Both the position numbers and the translations under genes were made by a program. Source: Hominiventricola aquisgranensis (GTDB taxonomy: Bacteria; Bacillota; Clostridia; Lachnospirales; Lachnospiraceae). Taken from it: 64,000 nt of DNA. The stretch covers positions 19,965 through 83,964 of the forward strand of contig NZ_JBBMFC010000016.1 of the NCBI RefSeq assembly GCF_040096225.1. Reading direction: 5' to 3'. Every line of letters starts with the position of its first letter. The first letter of the stretch is position 1. The notes beneath the pieces are model-generated. The model searched no databases and had not been told where the DNA came from. It saw only the letters and a list, made by a program, of their open reading frames with translations. This document shows positions 24,258-33,460 of this stretch, in pieces.

Positions 24258-25130
24258 TCATACAGCCTTCTTCTCCGGCAGCTGTGCCAGAATGATGGCA
24301 CAGAAGATCAGCACACAGCCAAACAGTTCCTTAAGACTCAGTCCCTGTCCCAGCAGTACCCAGCCAGCCAGTACCGAGAACACGGACTCCAGACTGAGAA
24401 GCAGGGAGGCTACCGTCGGATCTGCATTTTTCTGCGCTATGATCTGCAGGGTATACGCCACTCCACAGGACATTACACCGGCATAAAGCACCGGCTGCCA
24501 TGCCTGCAGGATCTCCGTAAACACCGGCTGCTCCCACAGCAGAGTTGGAACTGCACTGATGATCGCAGCTGTCAGGAACTGGATCGCGGACATTTTCACG
24601 CCATCCACTTTCGGTGAAAAATGATCGATCACCAGAATATGGATTGAAAATGCAATTGCACACAGCAGCACCAGAAAATCTCCCAGTCCCAGGCGAAGGC
24701 TCTCCGTCATACACAGAAAATAGAATCCGACCACAGCGATAGCTACGCAGCCAATGATCAGCAGGCGTACTTTCTTACCGATAAATATCCCCAGCAGCGG
24801 CACGATCACAATATACATAGCTGTGATGAATCCGGCTTTTCCAACCGTCGTAAATAAGATGCCCCATTGCTGCAGAGTACTGGCAACAGCCAGTGCGATT
24901 CCACAGCAGATTCCACCAATGATCAGTGTCTTCTGTCCTGCACCTTTTTCTGCGCCCGTTTTCCGTTGACGATCCATAAACCAGATCACCGGCAGCAACA
25001 CGATCGCTCCGATCAGGAATCTTGCCATATTAAAGGTAAAAGGTCCCACGTAATCCATGCCCACGCTCTGCGCTACAAATGCGCAGCCCCAGATCAGGGC
25101 TGTGAGCACCAGCAGGATATTATTTTTCAT
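24258..25130 (-). CDS. DMT-superfamily (EamA) transporter
   Basis: 290-residue, ten-helix membrane protein with two EamA repeats. It begins MKNNILLVLTALIWGCAFVA, continues with RFLIGAIVLLPVIW, and repeats as LVLLCAIAFSIHILVIDHFS in the second half. Probably a metabolite or amino-acid exporter. The ATG at 25130 follows AGAAGTGG; longer reading frames upstream lack a ribosome site. Single gene, bounded by terminators. Confidence 0.9.
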   Translation of the reverse strand: MKNNILLVLTALIWGCAFVAQSVGMDYVGPFTFNMARFLIGAIVLLPVIWFMDRQRKTGAEKGAGQKTLIIGGICCGIALAVASTLQQWGILFTTVGKAGFITAMYIVIVPLLGIFIGKKVRLLIIGCVAIAVVGFYFLCMTESLRLGLGDFLVLLCAIAFSIHILVIDHFSPKVDGVKMSAIQFLTAAIISAVPTLLWEQPVFTEILQAWQPVLYAGVMSCGVAYTLQIIAQKNADPTVASLLLSLESVFSVLAGWVLLGQGLSLKELFGCVLIFCAIILAQLPEKKAV

Positions 25131-25174
25131 TCGATCCACTTCTTTTGTCTCCTCATATAAGTTTTCTGAAAACC

Positions 25175-25208
25175 ACAAAATACCTGCCAGGTGTTGGCAC
25201 CCGGCAGG
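25175..25208 (-). terminator. terminator of the MarR/ABC exporter operon
   Basis: CTGCCGGGTG and CACCTGGCAG (minus strand) form a ten-pair stem with one mismatch and a four-base loop, followed by TATTTT. Lies between the second exporter gene and the DMT gene. Confidence 0.75.
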
Positions 25209-25224
25209 CAATCATCTGATTTCC

Positions 25225-27150
25225 TTATGACAACTCAAAAGCTCCTGTATATAACTGGTAGTAACGTCCTTTCTCTGCCAGCAGAGATTCATGGTCTCCA
25301 CGCTCAATGATCCGTCCCTGATCCAGAACCATGATCACATCTGAGTTCTTGATCGTAGACAGACGATGGGCAATGACAAATACTGTACGTCCCTTCATCA
25401 GCTTATCCATACCATTCTGTACAATGGTCTCTGTACGGGTATCAATACTGGAGGTTGCCTCATCCAGCACCAGTACCGGCGGGTCGGCGATGGCTGCTCT
25501 GGCGATGGCCAGCAGCTGACGCTCGCCCTGCGAGAGTTCCGAGCCGTCTCCATCCAGCATTGTATCATATCCTTGCGGAAGTTTGGTAATAAAATAATGT
25601 GCATTTGCGAGTTTTGCAGCTGCAACAACTTCCTCGTCTGTTGCATCCAGCTTTCCATAACGGATATTGTCTGCCACTGTTCCGGTGAACAGATGGGTAT
25701 CCTGCAGTACCATTCCAAGGGATCTTCTTAAATCCGGCTTCTTGATCTTGTTAATATTGATGCCATCATAACGGATCTTTCCGTCCTGAATATCATAAAA
25801 ACGGTTCAGCAGATTGGTAATGGTGGTCTTGCCGGCTCCGGTCGCTCCTACAAAGGCAATCTTCTGACCTGGCTTTGCATACATCTTAATGTCATGAAGC
25901 ACGATCTTGTCATCGTTGTATCCAAAATCCACACCGTTAAACACCACATCACCCTGCAGTTTTTCATAAGTGACAGTGCCGTCTGCCTGATGAGGATGTT
26001 TCCATGCCCAGACACCGGTACGCACCGGAGATTCCGTGAGAGTTCCATCCGGCTGTTCCACTGCATTTACCAGCGTCACATAACCATTATCCACCTCTTC
26101 CGGCTCATCAAGCAGATCAAACACACGCTCAGCACCGGCCAATGCCATAATGATAGAGTTGAACTGCTGAGACACCTGCGTGATCGGCATATTGAAGCTT
26201 CTGGTCAACTGCAGGAAGGATGCCAGACCGCCAAGGGTCAGACCGCCGATTCCGGTAATAGCAAGGACAGATCCCACACCAAGAGTCAGCACATAGTTGA
26301 TATTTCCAAGGTTCGCCATGACAGGCATCAGAATATTTGCATAGGTATTTGCATTTTTTGCACTGTTGAACAGTCCGTCATTAAGAATATAAAAATTCTT
26401 CTTGGACTCCTCTTCATGACAGAATACCTTTACAACCTTCTGGCCTTCCATCATTTCCTCAATATAACCGTTCAGTTTACCAAGATCTTTCTGCTGTTCA
26501 ATAAAATATTTTCCACTCTGCGCTCCGATTTTACGAACTGTTTTCAACATAACGAAGATCATTACAATGATCAGCAGAGTCAGCTGCGGGCTCAGTACGA
26601 TCATGGAAATAAAAGTGCCGATGATCGTGATGGAGCAGCTGAATAACTGCGGAATACTCTGACTGATCATCTGGCGCAAGGTATCCGTATCATTGGTATA
26701 GCAGCTCATGATATCACCATGTGCATGGGTATCAAAATATTTGATCGGCAGTTTCTCCATATGCGTGAACATCTCATCACGGATCTGCTTTAAGGTTCCC
26801 TGGGTCACATTGATCATCAATCTTGCATACAGATATGTGGCTGCAGTTCCTGCATAATAGATAACCGCCATCACAAGCAATGCCCGCAAAAGCGGTGCAA
26901 AGGTCGGATCTGCCGAGGTCAGGAACGGTGTAATATAATCATCGATCAGATTTTTAATAAACAGGTTTCCAGCTACTCCGGCAAGAGAGCTGATCACGAT
27001 AGCGATCAGTACGATCACAAATTCCATTTTATAATATTTCCAGATATAACCGAGCAGGCGCTTCAGAGTCTTGCCCGGGTTACGGCTTCCGCGGCGCTTC
27101 ATGCCCGGATTTCCACCTGGTTTCTGTCCCGATCCCATCATTTTACTCAT
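25225..27150 (-). CDS. ABC exporter half-transporter B (membrane domain plus ATPase)
   Basis: 641 residues: a Gly/Lys-rich N-tail (MSKMMGSGQKPGG), six transmembrane helices (about 50-340), then an ATPase domain with Walker A GATGAGKTT, signature LSQGERQLLAIARAAI, Walker B VLVLDEATSSIDTRTE and H-loop AHRLST. An unusual insertion of about 30 residues (NAVEQPDGTLTESPVRTGVW region) lies before the ATPase core. The start ATG at 27150 overlaps the end of the partner gene by eight bases and has AGGAG upstream. Forms a heterodimer with the 584-residue partner, in the manner of BmrCD/YheHI multidrug exporters. Confidence 0.93.
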   Translation of the reverse strand: MSKMMGSGQKPGGNPGMKRRGSRNPGKTLKRLLGYIWKYYKMEFVIVLIAIVISSLAGVAGNLFIKNLIDDYITPFLTSADPTFAPLLRALLVMAVIYYAGTAATYLYARLMINVTQGTLKQIRDEMFTHMEKLPIKYFDTHAHGDIMSCYTNDTDTLRQMISQSIPQLFSCSITIIGTFISMIVLSPQLTLLIIVMIFVMLKTVRKIGAQSGKYFIEQQKDLGKLNGYIEEMMEGQKVVKVFCHEEESKKNFYILNDGLFNSAKNANTYANILMPVMANLGNINYVLTLGVGSVLAITGIGGLTLGGLASFLQLTRSFNMPITQVSQQFNSIIMALAGAERVFDLLDEPEEVDNGYVTLVNAVEQPDGTLTESPVRTGVWAWKHPHQADGTVTYEKLQGDVVFNGVDFGYNDDKIVLHDIKMYAKPGQKIAFVGATGAGKTTITNLLNRFYDIQDGKIRYDGININKIKKPDLRRSLGMVLQDTHLFTGTVADNIRYGKLDATDEEVVAAAKLANAHYFITKLPQGYDTMLDGDGSELSQGERQLLAIARAAIADPPVLVLDEATSSIDTRTETIVQNGMDKLMKGRTVFVIAHRLSTIKNSDVIMVLDQGRIIERGDHESLLAEKGRYYQLYTGAFELS

Positions 27151-28897
27151 TTTCTCCCGCTCCTTTCTGCTGTAATCTGTAAATATCGCGGTAGATCTCA
27201 TTGGTTCTTAGAAGTTCGTCATGCGTTCCCATTCCTGAGATCCGTCCCTGATCCAGCACAAGGATACGGTCTGCATCCTGTACAGAAGAAATACGCTGGG
27301 CAATGATCAGCTTGGTCGTATCCGGGATCTCCTCACGAAATGCCTTCCTGATCAATGCATCCGTCTTGGTATCCACTGCACTGGTGGAATCGTCAAGGAT
27401 CAGGATCTTCGGCTTCTTCAACAGAGCTCTTGCAATACAAAGACGCTGCTTCTGTCCACCGGACACATTGGTTCCGCCCTGCTCAATATAAGTCTCATAG
27501 CCCTGGGGCATTTTCTCGATAAATTCGCTGGCCTGCGCAAGCTCACAGGCATGACGGCACTCTTCCTCCGTCGCGTCTTTATTGCCCCAGCGGAGATTTT
27601 CAAGGATCGTGCCGGAGAACAGTACATTTTTCTGAAGCACCATGGACACCTCATTACGAAGAGTCTCGATGTCATAATCACGCACATCCACACCGCCGAC
27701 CTTGACCGCACCGTTCAGTACATCATACAGACGCGGGATCAACTGTACAAAGGTAGACTTGGAACTTCCGGTTCCACCGATGATTCCAATGGTCTCACCT
27801 GAGTGAATGGAAAGATTAATATCACGAAGTACGCATTTTTCCTGCTGCGCTTCTTTATCCTGCTCGTCTCCGTAAGCAAAATCCACATGATCAAACTCAA
27901 TGGAACCGTCTTTTACTTCGTAGACCGGCTGCTCCGGATTGGTCAGGCTGCTCTTCTCATCCAGTACTTCCACAATACGCTTTGCAGAAGAGATTGCCAT
28001 GGTCACCATAACAAATACCATGGAGATCATCATGAGACTCATGAGAATCTGTATGGTGTAAGTAAACAGACTCATCAGATCTCCGGTGGTCATGGAGCCA
28101 TTTCCAACGATCATCTTTGCGCCGATCCAGGAGATCAGAAGAATACAGGTGTATACTGTAAACTGCATCACCGGCTGGTTCATGATGACCAGACGCTCTG
28201 CATGGACACTCATCTTTTTCAGATTGTCTGTAGCATCACAGAATTTCTTATTTTCATGGTCTTCCCGCACATACGCTTTCACCACGCGGATACCGGTCAG
28301 ATTCTCCTGAACGCTGGCATTCAGCTTATCATAGCCTTTGAACATCTTATCAAAGATCGGAAATGCGTGGCTTACGATAAATGCCATCACGCCGCCTAAG
28401 AATACCAGTGCGACCAGGAAGATCAGGGAAATCTTCGGACTGATAGATACACACATTACCAGTGCTGAGATCATCATGATCGGGGCACGGACAAACATAC
28501 GAATCAGCATCTGGTATGCATTCTGTACGTTGGTCACATCGGTGGTCATACGGGTTACAAGGCCAGCTGTGGAAAAATGGTCAATGTTCTGGAACGAAAA
28601 ATCCTGAATATTGTCATACATGGCCTTTCTTAAATTTTTACCAAATCCCATGGATGCTCTCGCTGCAAATACGCCGGACAGAGTTCCTGCTGCCAGAGAG
28701 AGCATGGCAACTACCAGCATCAGCAGTCCCATCTTCACCACATAATTCATATTTCCTGCTTCCACACCATTGTCAATGACTTTCGCCATCAGCATGGGCA
28801 GCAGCACTTCCAGAATGACTTCAAAAGTCACACTGATCGGTGAAAGCAGCGTATCTCGCTTATATTCTCCGATATATGACATGAGTTTCTTAATCAT
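27143..28897 (-). CDS. ABC exporter half-transporter A (membrane domain plus ATPase)
   Basis: 584 residues with six membrane helices (about 15-310) and an ATPase domain: Walker A-like GGTGSSKST, where the usual GxGKST reads GSSKST, signature VSGGQKQRLCIARALL, Walker B ILILDDSTSAVDTKTD and H-loop AQRISS. Walker B ends DD instead of DE, so this half carries the degenerate catalytic site expected of one subunit in heterodimeric exporters. Cotranscribed with and overlapping the MarR gene upstream and the second exporter gene downstream. Confidence 0.93.
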   Translation of the reverse strand: MIKKLMSYIGEYKRDTLLSPISVTFEVILEVLLPMLMAKVIDNGVEAGNMNYVVKMGLLMLVVAMLSLAAGTLSGVFAARASMGFGKNLRKAMYDNIQDFSFQNIDHFSTAGLVTRMTTDVTNVQNAYQMLIRMFVRAPIMMISALVMCVSISPKISLIFLVALVFLGGVMAFIVSHAFPIFDKMFKGYDKLNASVQENLTGIRVVKAYVREDHENKKFCDATDNLKKMSVHAERLVIMNQPVMQFTVYTCILLISWIGAKMIVGNGSMTTGDLMSLFTYTIQILMSLMMISMVFVMVTMAISSAKRIVEVLDEKSSLTNPEQPVYEVKDGSIEFDHVDFAYGDEQDKEAQQEKCVLRDINLSIHSGETIGIIGGTGSSKSTFVQLIPRLYDVLNGAVKVGGVDVRDYDIETLRNEVSMVLQKNVLFSGTILENLRWGNKDATEEECRHACELAQASEFIEKMPQGYETYIEQGGTNVSGGQKQRLCIARALLKKPKILILDDSTSAVDTKTDALIRKAFREEIPDTTKLIIAQRISSVQDADRILVLDQGRISGMGTHDELLRTNEIYRDIYRLQQKGAGENE

Positions 28898-29336
28898 ATT
28901 CTGCCTCCTTCAATCCAGTCTCCATTTTATTGATACAACGGATCCACCACGACCGTTCCTCCGGTGTGAGCCATCCGTTCATCTTCGATTCCATCTGCTC
29001 CAGACGATTGATGACCTCACTTTGTATCTTCATTCCTTCATCTGTCAGTACCAGCTCCTTTTGTCTGGCATCGGTACTTACGCTTCTGCGCTCCAGCAGT
29101 CCCCGCTTCTCCAGACACTGCACCACGCTGCACACGGATGACCGGCGGATCTTAAACTCTGCTTCCAGCTCCTTCTGAAATGCAGGTTCCTTCTTCCAGG
29201 CCTTCCACCACAGATAGCCCAGTACCCGGCTCTGCACAGAAGAGATCTCAAGATCTGCCATCTGCTGCTCTGTCGCTCTTCTTACCAGATGACTCAAGTC
29301 CATGATTGCCTTAATCGGATGATTCTCCATCTCCAA
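28890..29336 (-). CDS. MarR-family repressor of the ABC exporter operon
   Basis: About 148 residues with a winged helix-turn-helix (residues about 30-120: VLGYLWWKAW, ELEAEFKIRRSSVCSVVQCL, EKRGLLERRSVSTDARQKEL). The DARQKEL wing and the dimer helices at both ends fit MarR. I start at TTG 29336 because AAGGAGG lies nine bases before it; the next ATG (29330) is six bases further. The stop overlaps the first exporter gene by eight bases. The perfect palindrome covering its own promoter is the probable binding site, giving autoregulation relieved by a ligand. Confidence 0.9.
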   Translation of the reverse strand: MEMENHPIKAIMDLSHLVRRATEQQMADLEISSVQSRVLGYLWWKAWKKEPAFQKELEAEFKIRRSSVCSVVQCLEKRGLLERRSVSTDARQKELVLTDEGMKIQSEVINRLEQMESKMNGWLTPEERSWWIRCINKMETGLKEAEYD

Positions 29337-29366
29337 ACTTATGGTCCTCCTTCCATAATATCTCAA

Positions 29367-29396
29367 GAGTCAGAGCAACTCGCATTGCTCTGACTC
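29367..29396 (-). repeat. perfect 12-bp hairpin in the marR leader
   Basis: GAGTCAGAGCAA pairs perfectly with TTGCTCTGACTC around a six-base loop, between the promoter and the marR ribosome site. It could stabilise the short leader, act as a weak attenuator or be a second protein site. No T-run follows, so it is not a standard terminator. Confidence 0.75.
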
Positions 29397-29407
29397 TCAG
29401 CAAAAAG

Positions 29408-29450
29408 TTAGAACTCTAACGATTATACGTTAGAGTTCTAATAAAGTCAA
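29408..29450 (-). promoter_or_regulatory. promoter and MarR operator of the exporter operon
   Basis: -35 TTGACT (29445-29450), a 17-base spacer and a perfect -10 TATAAT (29422-29427) on the minus strand. A perfect inverted repeat with 14-base arms TTAGAACTCTAACG and CGTTAGAGTTCTAA is centred exactly on the -10 and spans 29408-29441. A bound MarR dimer would cover the -10 and most of the spacer. Confidence 0.9.
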
Positions 29451-29483
29451 CAAACAAAATATGAAATTTCTGTGAAAACCTGC

Positions 29484-30356
29484 TTACTGCCGGTTCCTCT
29501 TCTCTTTCAAACGATCCAGCCGAAGCTTCTTGATCAGATCCCGGATCTCTGCGGAGACGGTCTCTCCCCTGGCAGTCATAAAACGGGAACCCGGGTTGTG
29601 GGTCAGGAACCACTCGGCATTCTCTGCCATGCGGTTCTTCAACTGCTGCTGCAATTCCTCCAGCCGAACACTCTCCAGATCCAGGCTCTGCACCTTCTGT
29701 GCCAGTGCTTCTTTCTTCTCTGCGATATTTTCCGTCACAGTAGCTTTTGCAAATGTGGCTGTTGCTTCCAGCAGACGCTTTTTCTCAGCAGCCCGCTGTT
29801 CCAGCTCCTGCAGGATCTGCTCTGCCTGATCCAGCAGTTTTCTCAGATCCATGGCCTTGCGGAATGCGCCTGCAAAATCATATACCATGCAGACCGTGAT
29901 CAGAAATGTCATAACTGACACAAATTCACTGTTGAGCCAGAATACAAACCGCTCCACCTGCGGCTGCACCACATAGACCATCATCACACTGAAGAATCCC
30001 CACACAATGGAGGAACTCAGACAAATATGACCTTTGTACTGAAAATGCTGGTTACTGTAATCCCAGTAGCGTACCTTGAACAGGCGCACCATGACCTCAC
30101 CGGTCACAAGCTCCAGAAGTGTGGCACCGATCAGACCTGCAATGTACACTGCCGCCGGGTGCTGGTCAAAGGGCATAGTGATCAATAATACCAGGACAGC
30201 GCCACTTCCATATAAAGGAAGCCAGGGCCCCTTTAAGAAGCCCCGGTTCACAAAACAATGCTGCTTGAGCGACACATAAGTGGTCTCAAAACACCATCCA
30301 AATATACAATACAGATAGAAAAATGACAGCCACTGGCGAAATTCATAGTGAAACAT
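29484..30356 (-). CDS. CmpB-like putative ABC-transporter type IV membrane protein (PF06541)
   Basis: 290 residues. The first half has about four to five membrane helices with the family block FYLYCIFGWCFETTYVSL, FVNRGFLKGPWLPLYGSGAV and ELVTGEVMVRLFKVRYWDYS. The second half (about 165-290) is a charged coiled coil (LLDQAEQILQELEQRAAEKK) ending in a basic tail. The family is widespread in Clostridia, with no firmly assigned function. Monocistronic; 31 bases upstream of it ends purB, on the same strand, so readthrough is possible. Confidence 0.8.
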   Translation of the reverse strand: MFHYEFRQWLSFFYLYCIFGWCFETTYVSLKQHCFVNRGFLKGPWLPLYGSGAVLVLLITMPFDQHPAAVYIAGLIGATLLELVTGEVMVRLFKVRYWDYSNQHFQYKGHICLSSSIVWGFFSVMMVYVVQPQVERFVFWLNSEFVSVMTFLITVCMVYDFAGAFRKAMDLRKLLDQAEQILQELEQRAAEKKRLLEATATFAKATVTENIAEKKEALAQKVQSLDLESVRLEELQQQLKNRMAENAEWFLTHNPGSRFMTARGETVSAEIRDLIKKLRLDRLKEKRNRQ

Positions 30357-30387
30357 AGATGTCCTCCCAGTTGTCTGTGTGCGTATC

Positions 30388-31821
30388 TTATACGTTGATG
30401 TCAGCTTTTACGCCAAGTAACTCTTTATTTGCATCCAGGATCGGCTGCACTACATCTTTCAGGAATGCAGTCACCTGAATCTCAGAACGTCCGGTATAAC
30501 GAGCCGGATCCATGCATGCCTCCAGCTGCTCCAATGTCATGTTAAATGCCGGATCAGCTGCGATCAGCTCCAGAAGATTGTTGTCCTTACCTTCTACTTT
30601 CACATTTCTTCCTGCTTCCATGGAAAGCTCACGAATACGCTCATGCAGTTCCTGACGGTCTCCGCCTGCTTTTACTGCGTCCATCATGATATTTTCAGTC
30701 GCCATGAACGGAAGCTCACTTCTCAGACGTTTCTCGATCACCTTCGGATATACTACCAGACCATCTACCACGTTCAGGCACAGATCCAAGATACCGTCGA
30801 TTGCCAGGAAGCCTTCCGGAACGGAAAGTCTCTTGTTTGCGGAGTCATCCAGCGTTCTCTCAAACCACTGGGTTGCTGAGGTGATCGCCGGATTCAGCGC
30901 ATCCACCATCACATATCTGGACAGAGAAGCAATACGCTCACTTCTCATAGGATTTCTCTTATACGCCATTGCAGAAGAACCGATCTGAGATTTTTCAAAT
31001 GGCTCCTCTACCTCTTTCAGATGCTGCAGCAGACGGATATCGTTGGACATCTTGTGCGCACTTGCCGCAATACCTGCCAGTACATTCAGTACTCTGGTGT
31101 CCACCTTACGGGAGTAAGTCTGACCGGATACCGGTACGCATTTCTCAAAGCCCATCTTCTTAGCGATCATAGGATCGATCTTGTCGATGGTCTCCTGATC
31201 TCCGTCAAAGAGCTCCAGGAAACTTGCCTGGGTTCCTGTGGTTCCCTTGGATCCCAGCAGCTTCATACCATCTAATACATATTCCACATCTTCCAGATCC
31301 ATGCAGAACTCGTTGAGCCACAGGGATGCTCTCTTACCTACCGTGGTCGGCTGTGCCGGCTGGAAGTGAGTAAATGCCAGGGTTGGCAGTGCTTTATATT
31401 CATCTGCAAATTTTGCAAGCTCAGCGATCACATTGATCAGCTTTTTACGGACCAGACGAAGTGCCTCGGTCATCACGATAATATCTGTGTTGTCTCCTAC
31501 ATAACAGGAAGTTGCACCCAGATGGATGATTCCTTTTGCTTTCGGACACTGTACACCATATGCATAAACATGGGACATAACATCATGGCGAACTTCCTTC
31601 TCGCGGGCTTTTGCCACATCATAATTAATATCTTCTGCATGGGCTTTCAGTTCATCGATCTGCTCCTGTGTGATCGGAAGTCCCAGCTCCTTCTCGGTCT
31701 CTGCCAGTGCGATCCACAGCTTTCTCCAGGTGCGGAATTTCATATCCTGAGAGAAAATGTACTGCATCTCCTTGCTGGCATAACGCTCTGATAACGGACT
31801 GCTATATCTGTCTGTGCTCAT
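30388..31821 (-). CDS. purB: adenylosuccinate lyase
   Basis: Removes fumarate from SAICAR and from adenylosuccinate in purine synthesis. 477 residues, starting MSTDRYSSPLSERYASKEMQ at 31821 with AAAGGAA upstream. Upstream in-frame codons run into purF and have no ribosome site. The catalytic signature is SSAMAYKRNPMRSERI, with HLGATSCYVGDNTD and FTHFQPAQPTTVGKR for substrate binding. Length and sequence match the long eukaryote-like PurB branch of Clostridia. Follows purF by 46 bases in one operon. Confidence 0.96.
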   Translation of the reverse strand: MSTDRYSSPLSERYASKEMQYIFSQDMKFRTWRKLWIALAETEKELGLPITQEQIDELKAHAEDINYDVAKAREKEVRHDVMSHVYAYGVQCPKAKGIIHLGATSCYVGDNTDIIVMTEALRLVRKKLINVIAELAKFADEYKALPTLAFTHFQPAQPTTVGKRASLWLNEFCMDLEDVEYVLDGMKLLGSKGTTGTQASFLELFDGDQETIDKIDPMIAKKMGFEKCVPVSGQTYSRKVDTRVLNVLAGIAASAHKMSNDIRLLQHLKEVEEPFEKSQIGSSAMAYKRNPMRSERIASLSRYVMVDALNPAITSATQWFERTLDDSANKRLSVPEGFLAIDGILDLCLNVVDGLVVYPKVIEKRLRSELPFMATENIMMDAVKAGGDRQELHERIRELSMEAGRNVKVEGKDNNLLELIAADPAFNMTLEQLEACMDPARYTGRSEIQVTAFLKDVVQPILDANKELLGVKADINV

Positions 31822-31867
31822 GTTTTTGTTCCTTTCTGTTTTGTTTAAATTAATTATATCCACAGTG

Positions 31868-33316
31868 CTAGCGCTCGTAGTCGCCGCGAATATCCTCTTT
31901 CGGGGGATCCAACGGATATTTTCCGGTAAAGCATCCGCTGCAGCAGGGAAGTCCATCCACCATATCTTTCAATCTGTCCAGTTCCAGATAGGCAAGGGAG
32001 TCCGCTCCGATGATCTGACGGATCTCCTCCACGGACCGGTTATAAGCGATCAGCTGCTCACGGGCCGGCACATCGGTACCAAAGTAGCACGGATACAGAA
32101 ATGGCGGAGAGCTGACTCTCATGTGCACCTCTGTGGCTCCCGCATCCCGAAGCATCTTCACGATTCGGTCACTGGTGGTTCCACGGACAATGGAATCATC
32201 GATCATGATCACACGTTTTCCATTTACCGCTTCTTTCAGAACATTTAATTTTACCTGCACACTGGATTCCCGGTTGCTCTGCTTGGGTTTAATAAAGGTT
32301 CTTCCTATATAACTGTTTTTTACAAATGCAGTTCCATAAGGAATTCCTGACTGAAGAGAATATCCCAATGCCGCTGCATTACCAGACTCCGGGACACCTA
32401 CCACCAGGTCTGCCTCCACCGGGCTGTCCATAGCAAGATATTTACCTGCCCGAATACGGGAACTGTAGACACTGATGCCATCAATATGACTGTCCGGTCT
32501 GGCAAAATAAATGTATTCAAACACACAACGTGCTTCTTTTTCTTTTGGAAGACAACGACTCTTGTCAGAGACGATGCCTGTCTTCGGAGAGATGCTGACG
32601 ATCTCACCCGGCTCCACATCACGGACAAATTCTGCGCCGATCGTATGAAGAGCGCAGGTCTCGGATGCCAGAATGTAGGTGTTATCTCTCTTACCAATAC
32701 AGAGCGGTCGGAATCCGTAAGGATCTCTGGCTCCGATCAACTTTCTTGGGGACATAACGACCAGAGAATAAGCTCCCTGGATCTTATCCATGGCTCTTGC
32801 AACTGCTTCTTCTGCGGATTTTGCATTCACACGCTCTCTGGCAATATGATAGGCAATGACCTCAGAATCAATGGTCGTCTGGAAAATTGCTCCGCTGTAC
32901 TCCAGTTCATGCCGAAGCTGTGGTGTATTGATCAGATTACCATTGTGGGCAACTGCCAGAGTACCTTTAATATAATTAAGGACCAGCGGCTGTGCATTCT
33001 CTCTGGTGCTGCTTCCTGCCGTGGAATAACGGGTATGCCCCACTGCAATATCACCATGCATTCCTTCCAGAATCTCCGGGGTAAATACTTCATTGACCAG
33101 TCCCATGCCCTTGTGGGTCGTCACTTTACGGGGTCCGTCCGTATCTCCTACTGCGATTCCGCAGCTCTCCTGTCCACGGTGCTGCAGTGCCAGCAGTCCA
33201 TAATATACGGATGAGGCCACATCGCCTCCATCGAAATCATAGATACCGAACACACCGCACTCTTCATGCAGTCCATTCAGATCTTCTTCCATTTCAAAAA
33301 CCTTCGTACTTTCCAT
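31868..33316 (-). CDS. purF: amidophosphoribosyltransferase
   Basis: First committed step of purine synthesis: PRPP plus glutamine to phosphoribosylamine. 482 residues. The mature enzyme should start at Cys20 (EECGVFGIYD) after removal of a propeptide. The PRPP loop is VIMIDDSIVRGTTS. Conserved cysteines YPCYFG and CCSGCFTG near the C-terminus fit the 4Fe-4S cluster of Bacillus-type PurF, which makes the enzyme oxygen-sensitive. AGGAAGGAT precedes the ATG. First gene of purF-purB. Confidence 0.97.
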   Translation of the reverse strand: MESTKVFEMEEDLNGLHEECGVFGIYDFDGGDVASSVYYGLLALQHRGQESCGIAVGDTDGPRKVTTHKGMGLVNEVFTPEILEGMHGDIAVGHTRYSTAGSSTRENAQPLVLNYIKGTLAVAHNGNLINTPQLRHELEYSGAIFQTTIDSEVIAYHIARERVNAKSAEEAVARAMDKIQGAYSLVVMSPRKLIGARDPYGFRPLCIGKRDNTYILASETCALHTIGAEFVRDVEPGEIVSISPKTGIVSDKSRCLPKEKEARCVFEYIYFARPDSHIDGISVYSSRIRAGKYLAMDSPVEADLVVGVPESGNAAALGYSLQSGIPYGTAFVKNSYIGRTFIKPKQSNRESSVQVKLNVLKEAVNGKRVIMIDDSIVRGTTSDRIVKMLRDAGATEVHMRVSSPPFLYPCYFGTDVPAREQLIAYNRSVEEIRQIIGADSLAYLELDRLKDMVDGLPCCSGCFTGKYPLDPPKEDIRGDYER

Positions 33317-33370
33317 CCGCTGTCATCCTTCCTGTCCGATTTTATAAAAAAATCTGCGTTGTACGCGAAT

Positions 33371-33399
33371 AGTATAACTTGCGACAATGGGAATTTCAA
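33371..33399 (-). promoter_or_regulatory. promoter of purF-purB
   Basis: Minus-strand -35 TTGAAA (33394-33399), a 17-base spacer and -10 TATACT (33371-33376). No purine riboswitch fold was recognised in the 50-base leader. Confidence 0.7.
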
Positions 33400-33460
33400 T
33401 ATTTTGATTAGAATTTTTTATAAATTGTAACTTATTTATAAGAAAACCAGTCCAATTAAA

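Noticed and set aside
33317..33460. Purine riboswitch or PurR boxes before purF
   Set aside because: Only a standard promoter was found. The leader is too short for the riboswitch fold and no paired PurR boxes were recognised.
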